Shown piece by piece: positions 16,474-25,740 of a stretch of DNA of 64,000 bases. The notes below the pieces were generated by a model. The model was not told where the DNA came from. It was given only the letters and a program-made list of their open reading frames with translations, and did no database searches. The stretch is taken from assembly GCA_964438605.1 (NCBI GenBank), contig CAYTKT010000001.1:1-64000 (forward strand). The letters run 5' to 3'. Source of the stretch: Alangreenwoodia sp964438605. Lineage in GTDB: Bacteria > Bacillota > Clostridia > Peptostreptococcales > Anaerovoracaceae. Each line of letters begins with the position of its first letter. Position 1 is the first letter of the stretch. The position numbers and the translations under genes were made by a program.

Positions 16474-16859
16474 TCCTGCTACCTCTGATGTCTATCAATC
16501 CGATCTTTTTTACTAAAACAATCTATAATTAAAATGAATCAATTCATAACCGAGATTCGTGCTGCGTCGTACTCACGTCCATTATACATGCCAACATCCG
16601 CGCCGCATCTCATCTGCAAAGTGCCCCGCTTCGTCTTTCTATTTCCATTCCAGCCGGCGTACTTCCAAAATTTTTATATTTGTGTCCATATCTATGCACG
16701 CGCCGCATTTCACCTGCAAACGCTCTGCTCCGTTTCCGATTTTTCCCCCACTATGTAACAGATCCGCGGCCGACACGGCACGCCCGGCGCACCGGCTGAC
16801 ACCGCAGATCGCTTTAAAGGCCCGGCCAAAGCCAGCCTTAAAAAAACAGGCTCGTACGG
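16474..16859. other. Gap with two worn copies of a 100-bp unit
   Basis: GCGCCGCATCTCATCTGCAA at 16600 recurs as GCGCCGCATTTCACCTGCAA at 16700, with related flanks (GCTTCGTCTTTC, GCTCCGTTTCC). No gene supported. Confidence 0.55.
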
Positions 16860-17018
16860 CTATCTCCCATTTGCCACGTTGCTGCCTTCCATACCCGAAG
16901 AATCTTCGGTATTATCGCCGGAGCGATTTGCGGAATCCTGATTGTCCGTCCCGCAGGCAGGAAGCAAAAGAACGGAAAGGATCAGCAACAATGCAATCAC
17001 AAAACGTGTCTTTTTCAT
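16860..17018 (-). CDS. Small predicted lipoprotein
   Basis: The 52-residue product has a signal peptide ending in a lipobox (LLILSVLLLPAC), then an Asn/Asp/Ser-rich hydrophilic tail of about 30 residues. It would be lipidated on Cys and sit on the outer face of the membrane. AGGAG lies six bases before the ATG at 17018. No family recognised; it lies between secG and rnr on the same strand but after the secG terminator. Confidence 0.65.
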   Translation of the reverse strand: MKKTRFVIALLLILSVLLLPACGTDNQDSANRSGDNTEDSSGMEGSNVANGR

Positions 17019-17124
17019 GAGTTTCTCCTTTCGTACGAAAATATGCATTCGTCCTGCAATCACTATTATCAGCGAAATGGGTCCCATTTTATACAAAAGT
17101 TTCGTGCGATTCCGCGTCAAATTA

Positions 17125-17153
17125 CAAAAAACGAGCAGAATAAATTCTGCCCG
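17125..17153 (-). terminator. Terminator of secG
   Basis: On the minus strand GGGCAGAA, TTTA, TTCTGCTC form a stem followed by GTTTTTT, just past the secG stop. Confidence 0.8.
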
Positions 17154-17173
17154 TCGATTTGTAAAAAACTACA

Positions 17174-17404
17174 TCACTCAATCGCTGTCAATACAACCGC
17201 ACAGACGAAAAACACAACTGCGCCGACTGCCGTGATCCTGCTGAGAATCGTTTCATAACCGCTGCTCTTCTTTTTACCGAAAAGCTGTTCCGCACCGCCG
17301 CCGATGGAACCGGACAGTCCCGCGCTGTTGCCCGATTGAAACAGGATGCTTGCGATGAGAATCAGCGAAGCGATTACCAGTAATATCATCAATGCCGTCT
17401 TCAT
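17174..17404 (-). CDS. secG: Preprotein translocase subunit SecG
   Basis: 76 residues with two transmembrane helices (LMILLVIASLILIASILF; ITAVGAVVFFVCAVVLTA) joined by the Gly-rich loop QSGNSAGLSGSIGGGAEQLF, diagnostic of SecG. It is the accessory subunit of the SecYEG channel. AGGAGG precedes the ATG. It has its own terminator at 17125-17153, upstream of rnr. Confidence 0.95.
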   Translation of the reverse strand: MKTALMILLVIASLILIASILFQSGNSAGLSGSIGGGAEQLFGKKKSSGYETILSRITAVGAVVFFVCAVVLTAIE

Positions 17405-17900
17405 ACGGATGACCTCCTTTATCTGATTATTTGAACGGAATCTTTAGCCGCCGGATATGGTTCTGCAAACATATAAATGTACAAATGTGTAAATGCAAAC
17501 GCATAAACACGCTGAATCCGCCGTGCCAACTATCCCTTCCTATCAAAAATATGGTTAATCTAATAAAGAATATCACATTAAAAAGGAATATTCAATCCAA
17601 ACGATGGATTTTTTCAAAAACCTTTTGCTTAGGAATTTTTTTCCATATAACAATTTTCATACAACGTTTCTCCAGCGTGTTCCCGTCTCGCAGCCGATCC
17701 GCCTTCCTTCCGCGGTTCCTGCGTCCGGTCTTCCCGACCGGACGCAGGAGCCGAAACGCGAAACATTTTTTGAACAAGTGGGAATCACTCAAGTCTTTTC
17801 GACCGAATGTATGAGCAAAAACAAACAGCTACATGACTTTCGCGCCGTTTTATCTGCGATTTCCCTGCATCCGCATTTTTACTTTCTTCGTCGTCTTCTG
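17405..17900. other. eno-secG gap
   Basis: About 500 bases with one strong hairpin (17717-17749). Around 17470-17520 the words ATAAATG, TGTAAATGC and ATAAACACG repeat. No gene supported. Confidence 0.45.
17717..17749. repeat. Perfect 14-bp hairpin downstream of eno
   Basis: TCCTGCGTCCGGTC (17717-17730), a five-base loop, and the exact complement (17736-17749). There is no T-run on either side, so it is not a standard intrinsic terminator, though it may protect the eno mRNA 3' end. Confidence 0.8.
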
Positions 17901-19190
17901 TTATTTTAAATTATAAAAACTGTCGAGCCCTCTATACTCCGCTGTATCATCCAACAGTTCCTCAATTCTGAGAAGCTGATTATACTTTGCGACGCGATCC
18001 GTCCTCGACGGTGCACCCGTCTTAATCTGGCCTGCGTTAAGCCCCACAACGAGATCTGCAATCGTCGTGTCCTCTGATTCTCCCGATCTGTGAGAGACGA
18101 CAGCCGTATAACCTGCTTCCTTCGCCATTTCGATGGCATCCAGCGTTTCCGTCAGCGTACCGATTTGATTTACCTTAATCAGTATCGAATTTGCGACACC
18201 CAACTCAATGCCCTTCTTCAGCCGCTGAGTATTCGTAACAAACAAATCATCGCCGACGAGCTGGATCTTTCCGCCAAGTCGTTTTGTCAGCAGTTTCCAG
18301 CCTTCCCAGTCTTCTTCCGCAAGACCGTCCTCTATAGAAATAATCGGGTATTTATTACAAAGTTCTTCATAATAATCGACCATTTCAGCGGATGTTTTCT
18401 TAATTCCCTCGCCCGCCAGGAAATACGTCTTTTCTTTTTCATCGTAAATCTCGGTCGCCGCAACGTCAAGTGCGATGCGAATATCCTTGCCCGGAACATA
18501 GCCTGCCTTTTCCACCGCCTCTACAATATTTGCGATTGCATCAGCGTTTGATTCCAGATTTGGCGCAAAGCCGCCTTCATCGCCGACAGCCGTGTTCATG
18601 CCCTTCGATTTCAGAACGGACCTCAGATTATGAAACACCTCTGCACACATCCTCAGCGCTTCACGGAAACTCTGAGCGCCTACCGGCATGACCATAAATT
18701 CCTGAATATCTACATTATTATCGGCATGTTTGCCGCCGTTTAAAATATTCATCATCGGAACAGGCAGCACCTTGCCGTTCACTCCGCCAATATACTGGAA
18801 AATCGGAAGGCCGCAAGATGTCGCCGCCGCCCTCGCCACGGCCAGCGAAACGCCGAGAATTGCGTTTGCGCCGAGATGTCCCTTGTTCGGTGTTCCATCG
18901 AGTTCAATCAGCAATTTATCAAGCGCCGGCTGATCGAAGGGATTCATACCGATGATTTCATCCGCGATAATATCATTTACGTTACTTACAGCCTGAAGCA
19001 CGCCCTTTCCGAGATACCTGGAATCGTCGCCGTCTCTGAGTTCTACCGCCTCAAATGCGCCCGTAGATGCACCGGAAGGAACGATAGCGCGCCCAATCGT
19101 ACCGTCGTCAAGATGAACTTCAACTTCTACTGTAGGATTTCCTCTGGAATCAAGTACTTCACGCGCTATAACTTCTTCAATGTAAGACAT
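17901..19190 (-). CDS. eno: Enolase
   Basis: Enolase converts 2-phosphoglycerate to phosphoenolpyruvate in glycolysis. The 429 residues include the start region EVIAREVLDSRGNPTVEVEV, the metal-binding Asp in SIEDGLAEEDW, the signature ILIKVNQIGTLTETLDA with the catalytic Lys, and VSHRSGESEDTTIADL. I start at the ATG at 19190 with GGAGG seven bases upstream; a TTG two codons earlier overlaps that ribosome site. A promoter candidate lies about 130 bases upstream. ppdK, which also uses phosphoenolpyruvate, is elsewhere in the window. Confidence 0.97.
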   Translation of the reverse strand: MSYIEEVIAREVLDSRGNPTVEVEVHLDDGTIGRAIVPSGASTGAFEAVELRDGDDSRYLGKGVLQAVSNVNDIIADEIIGMNPFDQPALDKLLIELDGTPNKGHLGANAILGVSLAVARAAATSCGLPIFQYIGGVNGKVLPVPMMNILNGGKHADNNVDIQEFMVMPVGAQSFREALRMCAEVFHNLRSVLKSKGMNTAVGDEGGFAPNLESNADAIANIVEAVEKAGYVPGKDIRIALDVAATEIYDEKEKTYFLAGEGIKKTSAEMVDYYEELCNKYPIISIEDGLAEEDWEGWKLLTKRLGGKIQLVGDDLFVTNTQRLKKGIELGVANSILIKVNQIGTLTETLDAIEMAKEAGYTAVVSHRSGESEDTTIADLVVGLNAGQIKTGAPSRTDRVAKYNQLLRIEELLDDTAEYRGLDSFYNLK

Positions 19191-19318
19191 TTTCAACCTC
19201 CAAAATCAGTATTGCTAAAACTTTTTCCATAATTCGCGGCACTCGCAGCGGGCAAATGCCCGTACCGCCCCGCGCCCAAACCGCGCATCCGGCAGTTCAC
19301 CGGCCGCCGTGTTCTGAC

Positions 19319-19327
19319 ATTATATCA
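19319..19327 (-). promoter_or_regulatory. eno promoter, extended -10
   Basis: On the minus strand the sequence reads TGATATAAT, an extended -10. No good -35. It gives a leader of about 120 bases that includes a small GC hairpin (GCGGGCAAATGCCCGT). Confidence 0.45.
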
Positions 19328-19451
19328 TAAACACGCCGCAAAAAACATAAAATTGCACAAAAACACACCGCTTTTCTGCATAAAAGCGCTAACGCTTTCA
19401 ATAAATATACTCAGACCGCGCCTGTCCCCTTTCATCGCCCGCTTCGCCTGT

Positions 19452-19700
19452 CTGTTTTCATCGCGCTGCTTTGTCTGTCGTGCCTTTTATCATCATATTC
19501 ATCATGTTCAGCGTTCAGTCTGTCCGTCTTACCAATCTGTTTTCATTCCGCTATTTCGCCCGCCGCACTCGTTATCATCACATTCGTCATGTTCAATGCG
19601 CAGCCCGCCCGCCTTACCGGCCTGTTTTCATCGCGCTGCTTCGCCTGCTGTGTCCTTCATCGTCACGACCGCCATAATTCAGCGCACAGTCCGTTTACAT
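19452..19700. repeat. Three tandem copies of an 85-bp unit
   Basis: CTGTTTTCAT begins copies at 19452, 19537 and 19622, exactly 85 bp apart. Copies share CGCTGCTT-like, TTATCATCA and CATGTTCA words and have diverged. A partial copy may precede at about 19430. The unit is not a multiple of three and no frame reads as a known protein. The third copy merges into the 3' end of the DUF2752 gene. Confidence 0.8.
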
Positions 19701-20140
19701 CACTTGCTGACCAATCGCCTAAGCAGACAATTCTCATAAAAATCCATCGGCGGTTCCCCCGGAAAAAAAACAGCCATACGCCAGACGTAAAAGACAATCA
19801 TCGCCAACAGAACGCCTGCGGCGCACCACGACAGCCATCCGGATCTGTGATTCAAAACCCAGCGCTGAATCCCCCAGACGATGGCAAGAGCCGTAATCGG
19901 AAAAATAAACGGGTTCATCCGCCACGCTGATGCAAAATCCAGCCTGAGCACCATCAATCCTGCCCTCGTCAGTCCGCATCCCGGACAGGGAAATCCTGTA
20001 AGTCCATAAACCGGACATAAACTGTGAGTCGTTACATAAAAAAACACAAAAACTGACGCCAATAGCAGAAGCGCCCATTTTGCCGATTTAATGTCGTGAT
20101 AAATATTTCCACAGATCTCGCAGACCGCTCGTTTTATCAT
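19700..20140 (-). CDS. DUF2752 membrane protein
   Basis: 146 residues with several predicted transmembrane helices (WALLLLASVFVFFYV; FIFPITALAIVWGI; AAGVLLAMIVFYVW). The family mark is the motif LCPVYGLTGFPCPGCGLTRA, a Cys-Pro-Gly-Cys-Gly-Leu-Thr-Arg stretch next to the membrane. DUF2752 function is unknown. CAGGA lies upstream of the ATG. The tail runs into the 85-bp repeats. Confidence 0.82.
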   Translation of the reverse strand: MIKRAVCEICGNIYHDIKSAKWALLLLASVFVFFYVTTHSLCPVYGLTGFPCPGCGLTRAGLMVLRLDFASAWRMNPFIFPITALAIVWGIQRWVLNHRSGWLSWCAAGVLLAMIVFYVWRMAVFFPGEPPMDFYENCLLRRLVSK

Positions 20141-20237
20141 TTTTTCCTGCCTTCGTTTTCAATTCAATCGTTCATTTTTGTATAAGTTGTATAAATGACA
20201 TCTTCCTTCCATTTTTATATCATTTGCTGTTCCGGTT

Positions 20238-20477
20238 TCAGTCCATACCTGTTGAAGCCATCTTTTGCCTTTGTCCCAACTCTATGTTCCGGATCAATCT
20301 CAATCGGATAAAAAACCTGTCAGGAATCCGCTTATGCGATAAAGGCCCAATTCTTGCCGATTTCGTATGAACTCTGCCGTTACAGCCGGTAAAGTTCTGT
20401 TCAAACACGTGGCCCAAATCCTCCGGAACAATTCTGACGCCTGTATCTTCGACTGTCTGCGTAATTATCCAAGTCAA
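20238..20477 (-). pseudogene. Remnant of a sensor histidine kinase (HATPase domain)
   Basis: The frame reads VEDTGVRIVPEDLGHVFEQN then FTGCNGRVHTKSARIG, clearly the G1 box and ATP-lid of a BceS-like kinase (family form: DTGIGI, PEDL, VFEKGFTGYNGR, STGIGLYL). The second glycine motif is damaged and the end continues in another frame (IEIDPEHRVGTKAK), so at least one frameshift is present. The N-terminal sensor and His box are absent. It overlaps the stop of the transporter gene upstream, and no response regulator is nearby. Confidence 0.7.
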
Positions 20478-20950
20478 ATTATCGAAAGAAACCCGTATGT
20501 CAATCCCGTCACGAGAACGCTGGCGATACAGACCCCCAGAGCAATCACCGGAAATGCCTCACGCAGTCTCATTCCGAGAATTACGGCAATCAGCGCTCCC
20601 ATCCAGGCTCCGGTACCCGGAAGCGGAACAGCGACAAACAAACATAATCCGAACCGTTTATACCGGGTCACTTTGTCACTTTTACTAACCGCTTTTCGTT
20701 CAAAATAATCAACAATCCTTTCCAGAGATTTAAACCGCCTCATCCAGCGAAAAATCGTCTGAATAAATAATATAATAAACGGTATCGGTATCAGATTCCC
20801 GATAATTGCGGCAATCATCGCCTGAGCCGGCGAAAGCCCCAGCGCAACACCGAAGGGAATTCCGCCCCGCAGTTCCACGATGGGAACCATCGACATCAGC
20901 ATCGTCATTATGATCTTTCCGGCGAAACTCGTCTTTAAAAAAGTCAGCAT
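20474..20950 (-). CDS. Small multidrug-export family membrane protein
   Basis: 158 residues belonging to the putative small multi-drug export family (PF06695 type). The conserved VELRGGIPFGVALGL segment is followed by hydrophobic helices (AQAMIAAIIGNLIPIPFII) and the motif VAVPLPGTGAWMGALIA. Transport activity is weakly supported for the family as a whole. I start at the ATG at 20950 (MLTFLKTSFAGK) with GGGAG upstream; the longer frame adds an Arg/Gly-rich segment unlike the family. Confidence 0.82.
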   Translation of the reverse strand: MLTFLKTSFAGKIIMTMLMSMVPIVELRGGIPFGVALGLSPAQAMIAAIIGNLIPIPFIILFIQTIFRWMRRFKSLERIVDYFERKAVSKSDKVTRYKRFGLCLFVAVPLPGTGAWMGALIAVILGMRLREAFPVIALGVCIASVLVTGLTYGFLSII

Positions 20951-21171
20951 CTTTCTCCCTTTACCTCTTACCTCTCTTAAAAATCTTAAACGGCCACTTT
21001 TGTAAAACATTCCAACCGGCCCGGCGTTCTCGTTCCCGCCGATTGTCGGCCCGCACGTCAGCCGGCGGAAGCGTTTTCCGACCCGCCGTCCTGCGCTTTC
21101 AACCGGCAACGCCGTCTTCCGGCCTGACGGCCTGCGCCACCAATCAGCCGCGGATCATCCATTTTCCGGAC

Positions 21172-21211
21172 CCGGCCCGTGCCGTCAGCAGCCGCTGACG
21201 GCACGGGCCGG
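21172..21211. repeat. Perfect 18-bp GC-rich hairpin after the flippase gene
   Basis: CCGGCCCGTGCCGTCAGC (21172-21189), loop AGCC, and the exact complement (21194-21211). It lies 11 bases past the flippase stop. There is no T-run. The flanking 21000-21170 stretch is also rich in CGGC words. Confidence 0.85.
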
Positions 21212-21222
21212 CGCAATAAACA

Positions 21223-22842
21223 TCACTTCATCCGTGCCAGGCGAACGAGCCGCGCTCCCATCGGCAACTCAATCAATTCTTGACGTGTGAAATAGTTCAG
21301 CCGTAAAATCAATATGCCATAAATCGCTACGGAAGCTGCCACACTGACCAACAGCGCCAGCACGTTGATTTCGCAGACGATATAAATCGCCTCATAGGAA
21401 ATCAGCGTTACCACTCCCATACCTGCCGACGCCAGCAGCGGAATCATGAAAATTTTTCCAATTTTCCACCTGTAATTGAGTTTCTTTGCGACGGCTATCA
21501 TATTCAGTAGACTGACGACAGCCGGAAACGTCACATTCCCGATAATCAGACCGTAAACGCCCAGCTGTGTTTTTTCCAGCAGAAAATAAACGATAATCAC
21601 ATGGAAAAACAGCGATATTGCGGAATGAATTACCGGAAGCCGCATATAATTCTGTCCCTGCAGGATCGACGTCGTAATCGTCGACAGCGCATAAAAAACG
21701 ACGGCAAAGGAACCCGACAACAGCAGGCCACCAGCCAACTCCTGGTACTCCGTAAGGCGCGGAAACAGCAGACGCACCACAGGCCCTCCGAGAATCGTCA
21801 GTCCCACGGCCGATGGAAAAGCTATCGCCATATTAAATTTTATAATTGCATCGATACGCCGGTTCCGTTCCCCCGGACCGCCCCTCACGCCGGCCTTGAC
21901 GATAGCCGGAAGCGAAGATGCCGCCATCGCTGTTGCCACAGCCACCGGAAGGTTGATCAGTTGATTGTACTGAGTGTTAAATACGCCCTGCAGCGAGCTG
22001 ACGAAAACATCGCTAAACCCTTTGTCCGCCATGATATTTCCGAACATAAAATCATCAATCGTATAGCCGATCTGATAAATCGTCTGGCTCAAAATGATGG
22101 GAATGACTGTAAGAATAAGCTCGTGGGCAATCGCTCTGTCCGATTCGGGCTTGGAATGGTCATGCTGCGCTCTGTGCCGCAGCGTTCCCCGCATCAACCA
22201 GTACATCCAGAAGAACAGCAGAAGTGCCGCAGCTGCTCCGGCCAGCGTTCCCATCGTCCCGCCAGCCGCCCCGTAGGAATAAATATCCGTAGAAAACGAG
22301 AAGATTTTCATAAACTGGTATGTGGCGATAACGCTGACAATCGCATTGACAATCTGCTCAAGAACCTGAGATATGGCCGTCGGCACCATATTCCCGTGTC
22401 CCTGGAAAAATCCGCGGAAAACACCGAGTATCGCTACGATAAACGTCGTCGGCGCAAGAACTCTCAACGGCCGCGCCAGTCCCGGCCTGTGATACAGTTC
22501 TTCGAGCGCTCCGGACCCGGTATACAGCAGGACGCAGGCAGCCGTACCGACGATCAGTGCGAAAACCATTGAATCCCGAAAGACACGCCGGGCGTTTTTA
22601 TGTTCGTTTTTTGCCGTCCGCAGCGATACGAGCTTCGATACGGCCAGCGGCAGGCTGTATGAGGACAGCGTCAGCGCGATATTATAAATGCCGAATGCGA
22701 CGGAGTAAATCCCGTTGCCCTGATCTCCCAGAAGATTCGCCATAGGAATCCTGTAAATAAAGCCGATCAGCTTCGTCACAATGCCGGCGCAAGCCAGTAT
22801 AATACCTTGCAGAAAAAGTGTGTCCTTTTTTCCCTGTGACAT
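21223..22842 (-). CDS. SpoVB/YtgP-family polysaccharide (lipid II-type) flippase
   Basis: 539 residues with about 14 transmembrane helices, of the MOP superfamily (polysaccharide synthesis and SpoVB/MurJ-like). Conserved segments are the N-terminal ACAGIVTKLIGFIYRIPMAN and the GDQGNGIYSVAFGIYNIAL loop with its Tyr-Gly core. YtgP-type members flip peptidoglycan precursors and SpoVB is needed for spore cortex; which role applies cannot be told. The ATG at 22842 has AAAGG upstream. A strong hairpin follows the gene. Confidence 0.87.
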   Translation of the reverse strand: MSQGKKDTLFLQGIILACAGIVTKLIGFIYRIPMANLLGDQGNGIYSVAFGIYNIALTLSSYSLPLAVSKLVSLRTAKNEHKNARRVFRDSMVFALIVGTAACVLLYTGSGALEELYHRPGLARPLRVLAPTTFIVAILGVFRGFFQGHGNMVPTAISQVLEQIVNAIVSVIATYQFMKIFSFSTDIYSYGAAGGTMGTLAGAAAALLLFFWMYWLMRGTLRHRAQHDHSKPESDRAIAHELILTVIPIILSQTIYQIGYTIDDFMFGNIMADKGFSDVFVSSLQGVFNTQYNQLINLPVAVATAMAASSLPAIVKAGVRGGPGERNRRIDAIIKFNMAIAFPSAVGLTILGGPVVRLLFPRLTEYQELAGGLLLSGSFAVVFYALSTITTSILQGQNYMRLPVIHSAISLFFHVIIVYFLLEKTQLGVYGLIIGNVTFPAVVSLLNMIAVAKKLNYRWKIGKIFMIPLLASAGMGVVTLISYEAIYIVCEINVLALLVSVAASVAIYGILILRLNYFTRQELIELPMGARLVRLARMK

Positions 22843-22972
22843 ATTTCTGCCTTTCTTAAAACTATATAAAATCAGGAAGTCCGCAAAACTTCAGCCTTTG
22901 CGGCGGCTGCAAAACATCTCCGGTCAGGCTCGCAGCAGACACACAGCCGCCCTGTTCTTTCAGGCTCCGCCA

Positions 22973-23602
22973 TTACTTTGCGAATTTCAAAACGACGACA
23001 CGTCTCTTTTCGCTGTCGTCCACCTCATACGTGTTCGAATCCATGCTGATAATCTCACGATCCGCGCACAGGTCCAGAAATTCATCAACCTCCGCGATCA
23101 CGTCAAAACCGTACTTTCCGTTTCTGTAATGCATCGGAATGACGACCGTTGGATCTGTATCCTCGACAACCTGTCTTGCGCCCCGTGCATCAATCGTGTA
23201 AAAACCGCCTACCGGCAGCATGATTACATCGCACCTGCCCACCGCCGCGATCTGTTCCCCGCTGAGCATATGGCCCAAATCGCCGAAATGCGCAATCCGC
23301 TTTCCTGCAACTTCAATGACTGTGATTAAATTCGTCCCGCGCAGAGCGCCACCCTCAGAATCGTGAAAACAAGGGATTTCCGTCAGTTTAAACGGCGAGT
23401 TGCCTTCCTCCTTCTCAAGCGTAACCGCCTGAATACATCCGTGATCGTCATGGCCGTGACTGGCGTGCACGGCTCCCGCGCTGACAGACAATTCCGGATA
23501 CCCATCAACATTCTCATATGGATCGAGCACAATACTGTGTCCGCCGTATTCAATCTTAAAACAAGAATGTCCAAGCCAAATAATCTTTATTTTATCAAAC
23601 AT
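22973..23602 (-). CDS. MBL-fold metal-dependent hydrolase (UlaG/YtkL-like)
   Basis: About 209 residues. The metal site begins HASHGHDDHGCIQ, preceded by the edge strand WLGHSCFKIEYGGHSIVLDP typical of the Lactamase_B_3 (UlaG-like) branch. Later motifs are AHFGDLGHMLS, VIMLPVGGFYTID and VIPMHYRN. Substrate unknown. AAGAGG lies six bases before the ATG at 23602; another ATG is one codon upstream. It follows the M18 aminopeptidase on the same strand after a 280-base gap. Confidence 0.83.
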   Translation of the reverse strand: MFDKIKIIWLGHSCFKIEYGGHSIVLDPYENVDGYPELSVSAGAVHASHGHDDHGCIQAVTLEKEEGNSPFKLTEIPCFHDSEGGALRGTNLITVIEVAGKRIAHFGDLGHMLSGEQIAAVGRCDVIMLPVGGFYTIDARGARQVVEDTDPTVVIPMHYRNGKYGFDVIAEVDEFLDLCADREIISMDSNTYEVDDSEKRRVVVLKFAK

Positions 23603-23640
23603 CATCAACCTCTTACTAACCTTGCTTTTTCATCTCCTGT

Positions 23641-23678
23641 GTGTCTGTACTTCTCCGATGTGTCCGTACCTTTCCGAT
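23641..23678. repeat. 19-bp direct tandem repeat
   Basis: GTGTCTGTACTTCTCCGAT is followed at once by GTGTCCGTACCTTTCCGAT (16 of 19 identical). It lies in the gap between the M18 and MBL genes. Confidence 0.7.
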
Positions 23679-23884
23679 TCCACACACACCCGCCTCATTC
23701 TCATTTGGGGCAAATACCGCTCTGTCTCCGTTTTCACGCGCATCTGCACGATCTCCATCTCTGATGCCGGAACGTCTATCTAATTTTCGTCCCCGGCGCG
23801 TGTTTACATTTTTCCATCTCCGGCATATGCCCTTACTTTCCATTTCCCGTTTCTCGCGTTCAACATCTTTTTTCGGTTTTTACG

Positions 23885-25327
23885 TCAACGGGATACCGGC
23901 CCCGCAAAAAATGCCGCATATGCCCGGAACGCCATATAAATATCGTATTTGCTCGCCGACTCGTAAGGCGAATGCATCGAATGAACCGGAACCCCGCAGT
24001 CAAGAACATCCATCCCGCGGTTCGCAAGAATATATGCAATCGTTCCGCCGCCGCCCTCGTCAACTTTCCCCATCTCAGACGACTGACAAACAACGCCCGC
24101 TTTTTCAAAAAGCCCCCTTACGTAAGCCACAAACTCAGCGTTTGCATCGGAAGCGCCAGATTTCCCTCGTGCACCTGTGTACTTTTTCAGGCTGACGCCC
24201 CGGCCCATGAAAGCGGCATTGTTGCGTTCCATAACTTCCGAATACGTCGGGTCGTAAGCCGCTGTCACGTCGGCTGAAAGCGCCTGAGACGCGGAGAGCA
24301 TCCGCTGCAGCGCGTAAGGATGAACTATCCCTGTTTTTTCCAGCAAGTCGAGCAGAAATAACTCAAAATTATGAGATTCCATACCCGTATTTCCGACGCT
24401 TCCTATCTCCTCCTTATCTGTCAAAATGCAGACTGCCGTCTTCTGAGGCGCCTGCTTCTGCGCCGCCAGCTCAAAAAGAGCCGTCAGCGCCGGGTAAACG
24501 CAAACTCTGTCGTCCTGCCCGTAAGCGGCCACCATACTGCGATCAAGTCCGAGAGAACGCGCCTTCATAGCAGGCACAGCTTCGATCTCCGCACTTCGGA
24601 AATCTTCCTCCGCCATTCCGTATTTTTCCGCGAGCAACGACAGAATATTTTTCTTTATATTTTCACCGTCCGCGTCTTCCAGCGGGATAGAACCTACGAT
24701 AATATTGAGTTTTTCCGCCGGAACGCCTTCGGAAACCTTTTTTACATTCTGTTTTGCCGAAAGATGCGGCAGGAGATCTGTGACGACGAACACAGGATCT
24801 TTTGGATCTTCCCCGATATTTACTTCCGCCTTTGTTCCATCCGTCAGCACCACAACGCCGTGAAGCGCCAAAGGCACTGTCGTCCACTGGTATTTCTTGA
24901 TTCCGCCATAATAATGGGTCTTGAGCAGCGCAAAGCCGCTGTCCTCGTAGAGCGGATTCTGCTTCAAATCGAGCCGCGGCGCATCGATATGTGCCCCTAC
25001 CGCACGAAAACCCGCTGTCAGCGCATCTTCCCCGATAACCGCAAGATAGATTGATTTTTCATGATTTACACCATAAACCTTATCACCCGGCCGAAGACTG
25101 TTCACCGTTCCGATTTCCTGAAACCCACATTCTTCGGCCATCCGCCGGATCGCACTGACAGCCTCCCGCTCCGTCTTCGCCTCATTGAGAAACTTCATAT
25201 AACCATCCGCGTATTCCATAATACGGACACGCTCCTGATCCGTGATATTCCTCCATCCGTAATTTTTAAGCTGATCGCCTTTATTCTCCGTAATGCCTTC
25301 CTTTTCAGTTGCCCCTGCAAATATCAT
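23885..25327 (-). CDS. M18-family aminopeptidase
   Basis: This is a 480-residue dinuclear-zinc aminopeptidase of family M18, which trims N-terminal residues from peptides in the cytoplasm. Zinc ligands and catalytic residues are visible in FRAVGAHIDAPRLDLKQNPL (His and Asp), ILTDKEEIGSVGNTGMES (Glu pair) and CGVPVHSMHSPYES (C-terminal His). Length is typical of the bacterial members. The ATG at 25327 has GAGGTG nine bases upstream. A promoter candidate at 25436-25464 faces this gene, back to back with the hydG promoter. Confidence 0.93.
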   Translation of the reverse strand: MIFAGATEKEGITENKGDQLKNYGWRNITDQERVRIMEYADGYMKFLNEAKTEREAVSAIRRMAEECGFQEIGTVNSLRPGDKVYGVNHEKSIYLAVIGEDALTAGFRAVGAHIDAPRLDLKQNPLYEDSGFALLKTHYYGGIKKYQWTTVPLALHGVVVLTDGTKAEVNIGEDPKDPVFVVTDLLPHLSAKQNVKKVSEGVPAEKLNIIVGSIPLEDADGENIKKNILSLLAEKYGMAEEDFRSAEIEAVPAMKARSLGLDRSMVAAYGQDDRVCVYPALTALFELAAQKQAPQKTAVCILTDKEEIGSVGNTGMESHNFELFLLDLLEKTGIVHPYALQRMLSASQALSADVTAAYDPTYSEVMERNNAAFMGRGVSLKKYTGARGKSGASDANAEFVAYVRGLFEKAGVVCQSSEMGKVDEGGGGTIAYILANRGMDVLDCGVPVHSMHSPYESASKYDIYMAFRAYAAFFAGPVSR

Positions 25328-25435
25328 ATCTCAAACACCTCGTTTCCATTCCCGGTCAAAGGCGTCCGAAACACGCCATACTTCCGGCATAAATTCTCTT
25401 TAGCCACACGCATTCCGCGCCTTTTCGTAATTTTA

Positions 25436-25464
25436 ATTTTCGCGTTTTTTTCACGTCTTGTCAA
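25436..25464 (-). promoter_or_regulatory. Promoter of the M18 aminopeptidase gene
   Basis: On the minus strand TTGACA (25464-25459), 17 bases, then GAAAAT (25441-25436). The -35 is perfect and the -10 moderate. Confidence 0.5.
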
Positions 25465-25504
25465 TGAATATCACAGGAAAACTTTGTTACATTTTTAATT
25501 ATAC

Positions 25505-25532
25505 TTTACTGAGCCGGTCTGCATGATATAAT
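25505..25532 (+). promoter_or_regulatory. Promoter at the start of the hydG leader
   Basis: TTTACT (25505-25510), 16 bases, TATAAT (25527-25532), with TG one base before the -10. This is a strong extended promoter. It would give a leader of about 420 bases before hydG. Confidence 0.65.
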
Positions 25533-25734
25533 AAATTAAAGAATTGACGGCGAAAATGCCGTTTCCCGCTGTGTTGAAGCCGAAGAATCCTCTGAGACGA
25601 AACGGCAGCGGGATTACAGATAACCAGACGCACTGACATAGAAGAAGGGATGTCGGCGCTCACATACCCGTACCCCGGAATCGCCGGAACGCTGTCCGCC
25701 GCACACCGCCCAGTCTGATATGAAAGGCACAGGA

Positions 25735-25740
25735 TATAAT
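25735..25740 (+). promoter_or_regulatory. Second -10 box inside the hydG leader
   Basis: Perfect TATAAT with a poor -35. Initiation from it, near 25747, would begin the RNA just before the long-range stem at 25752. Confidence 0.35.
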
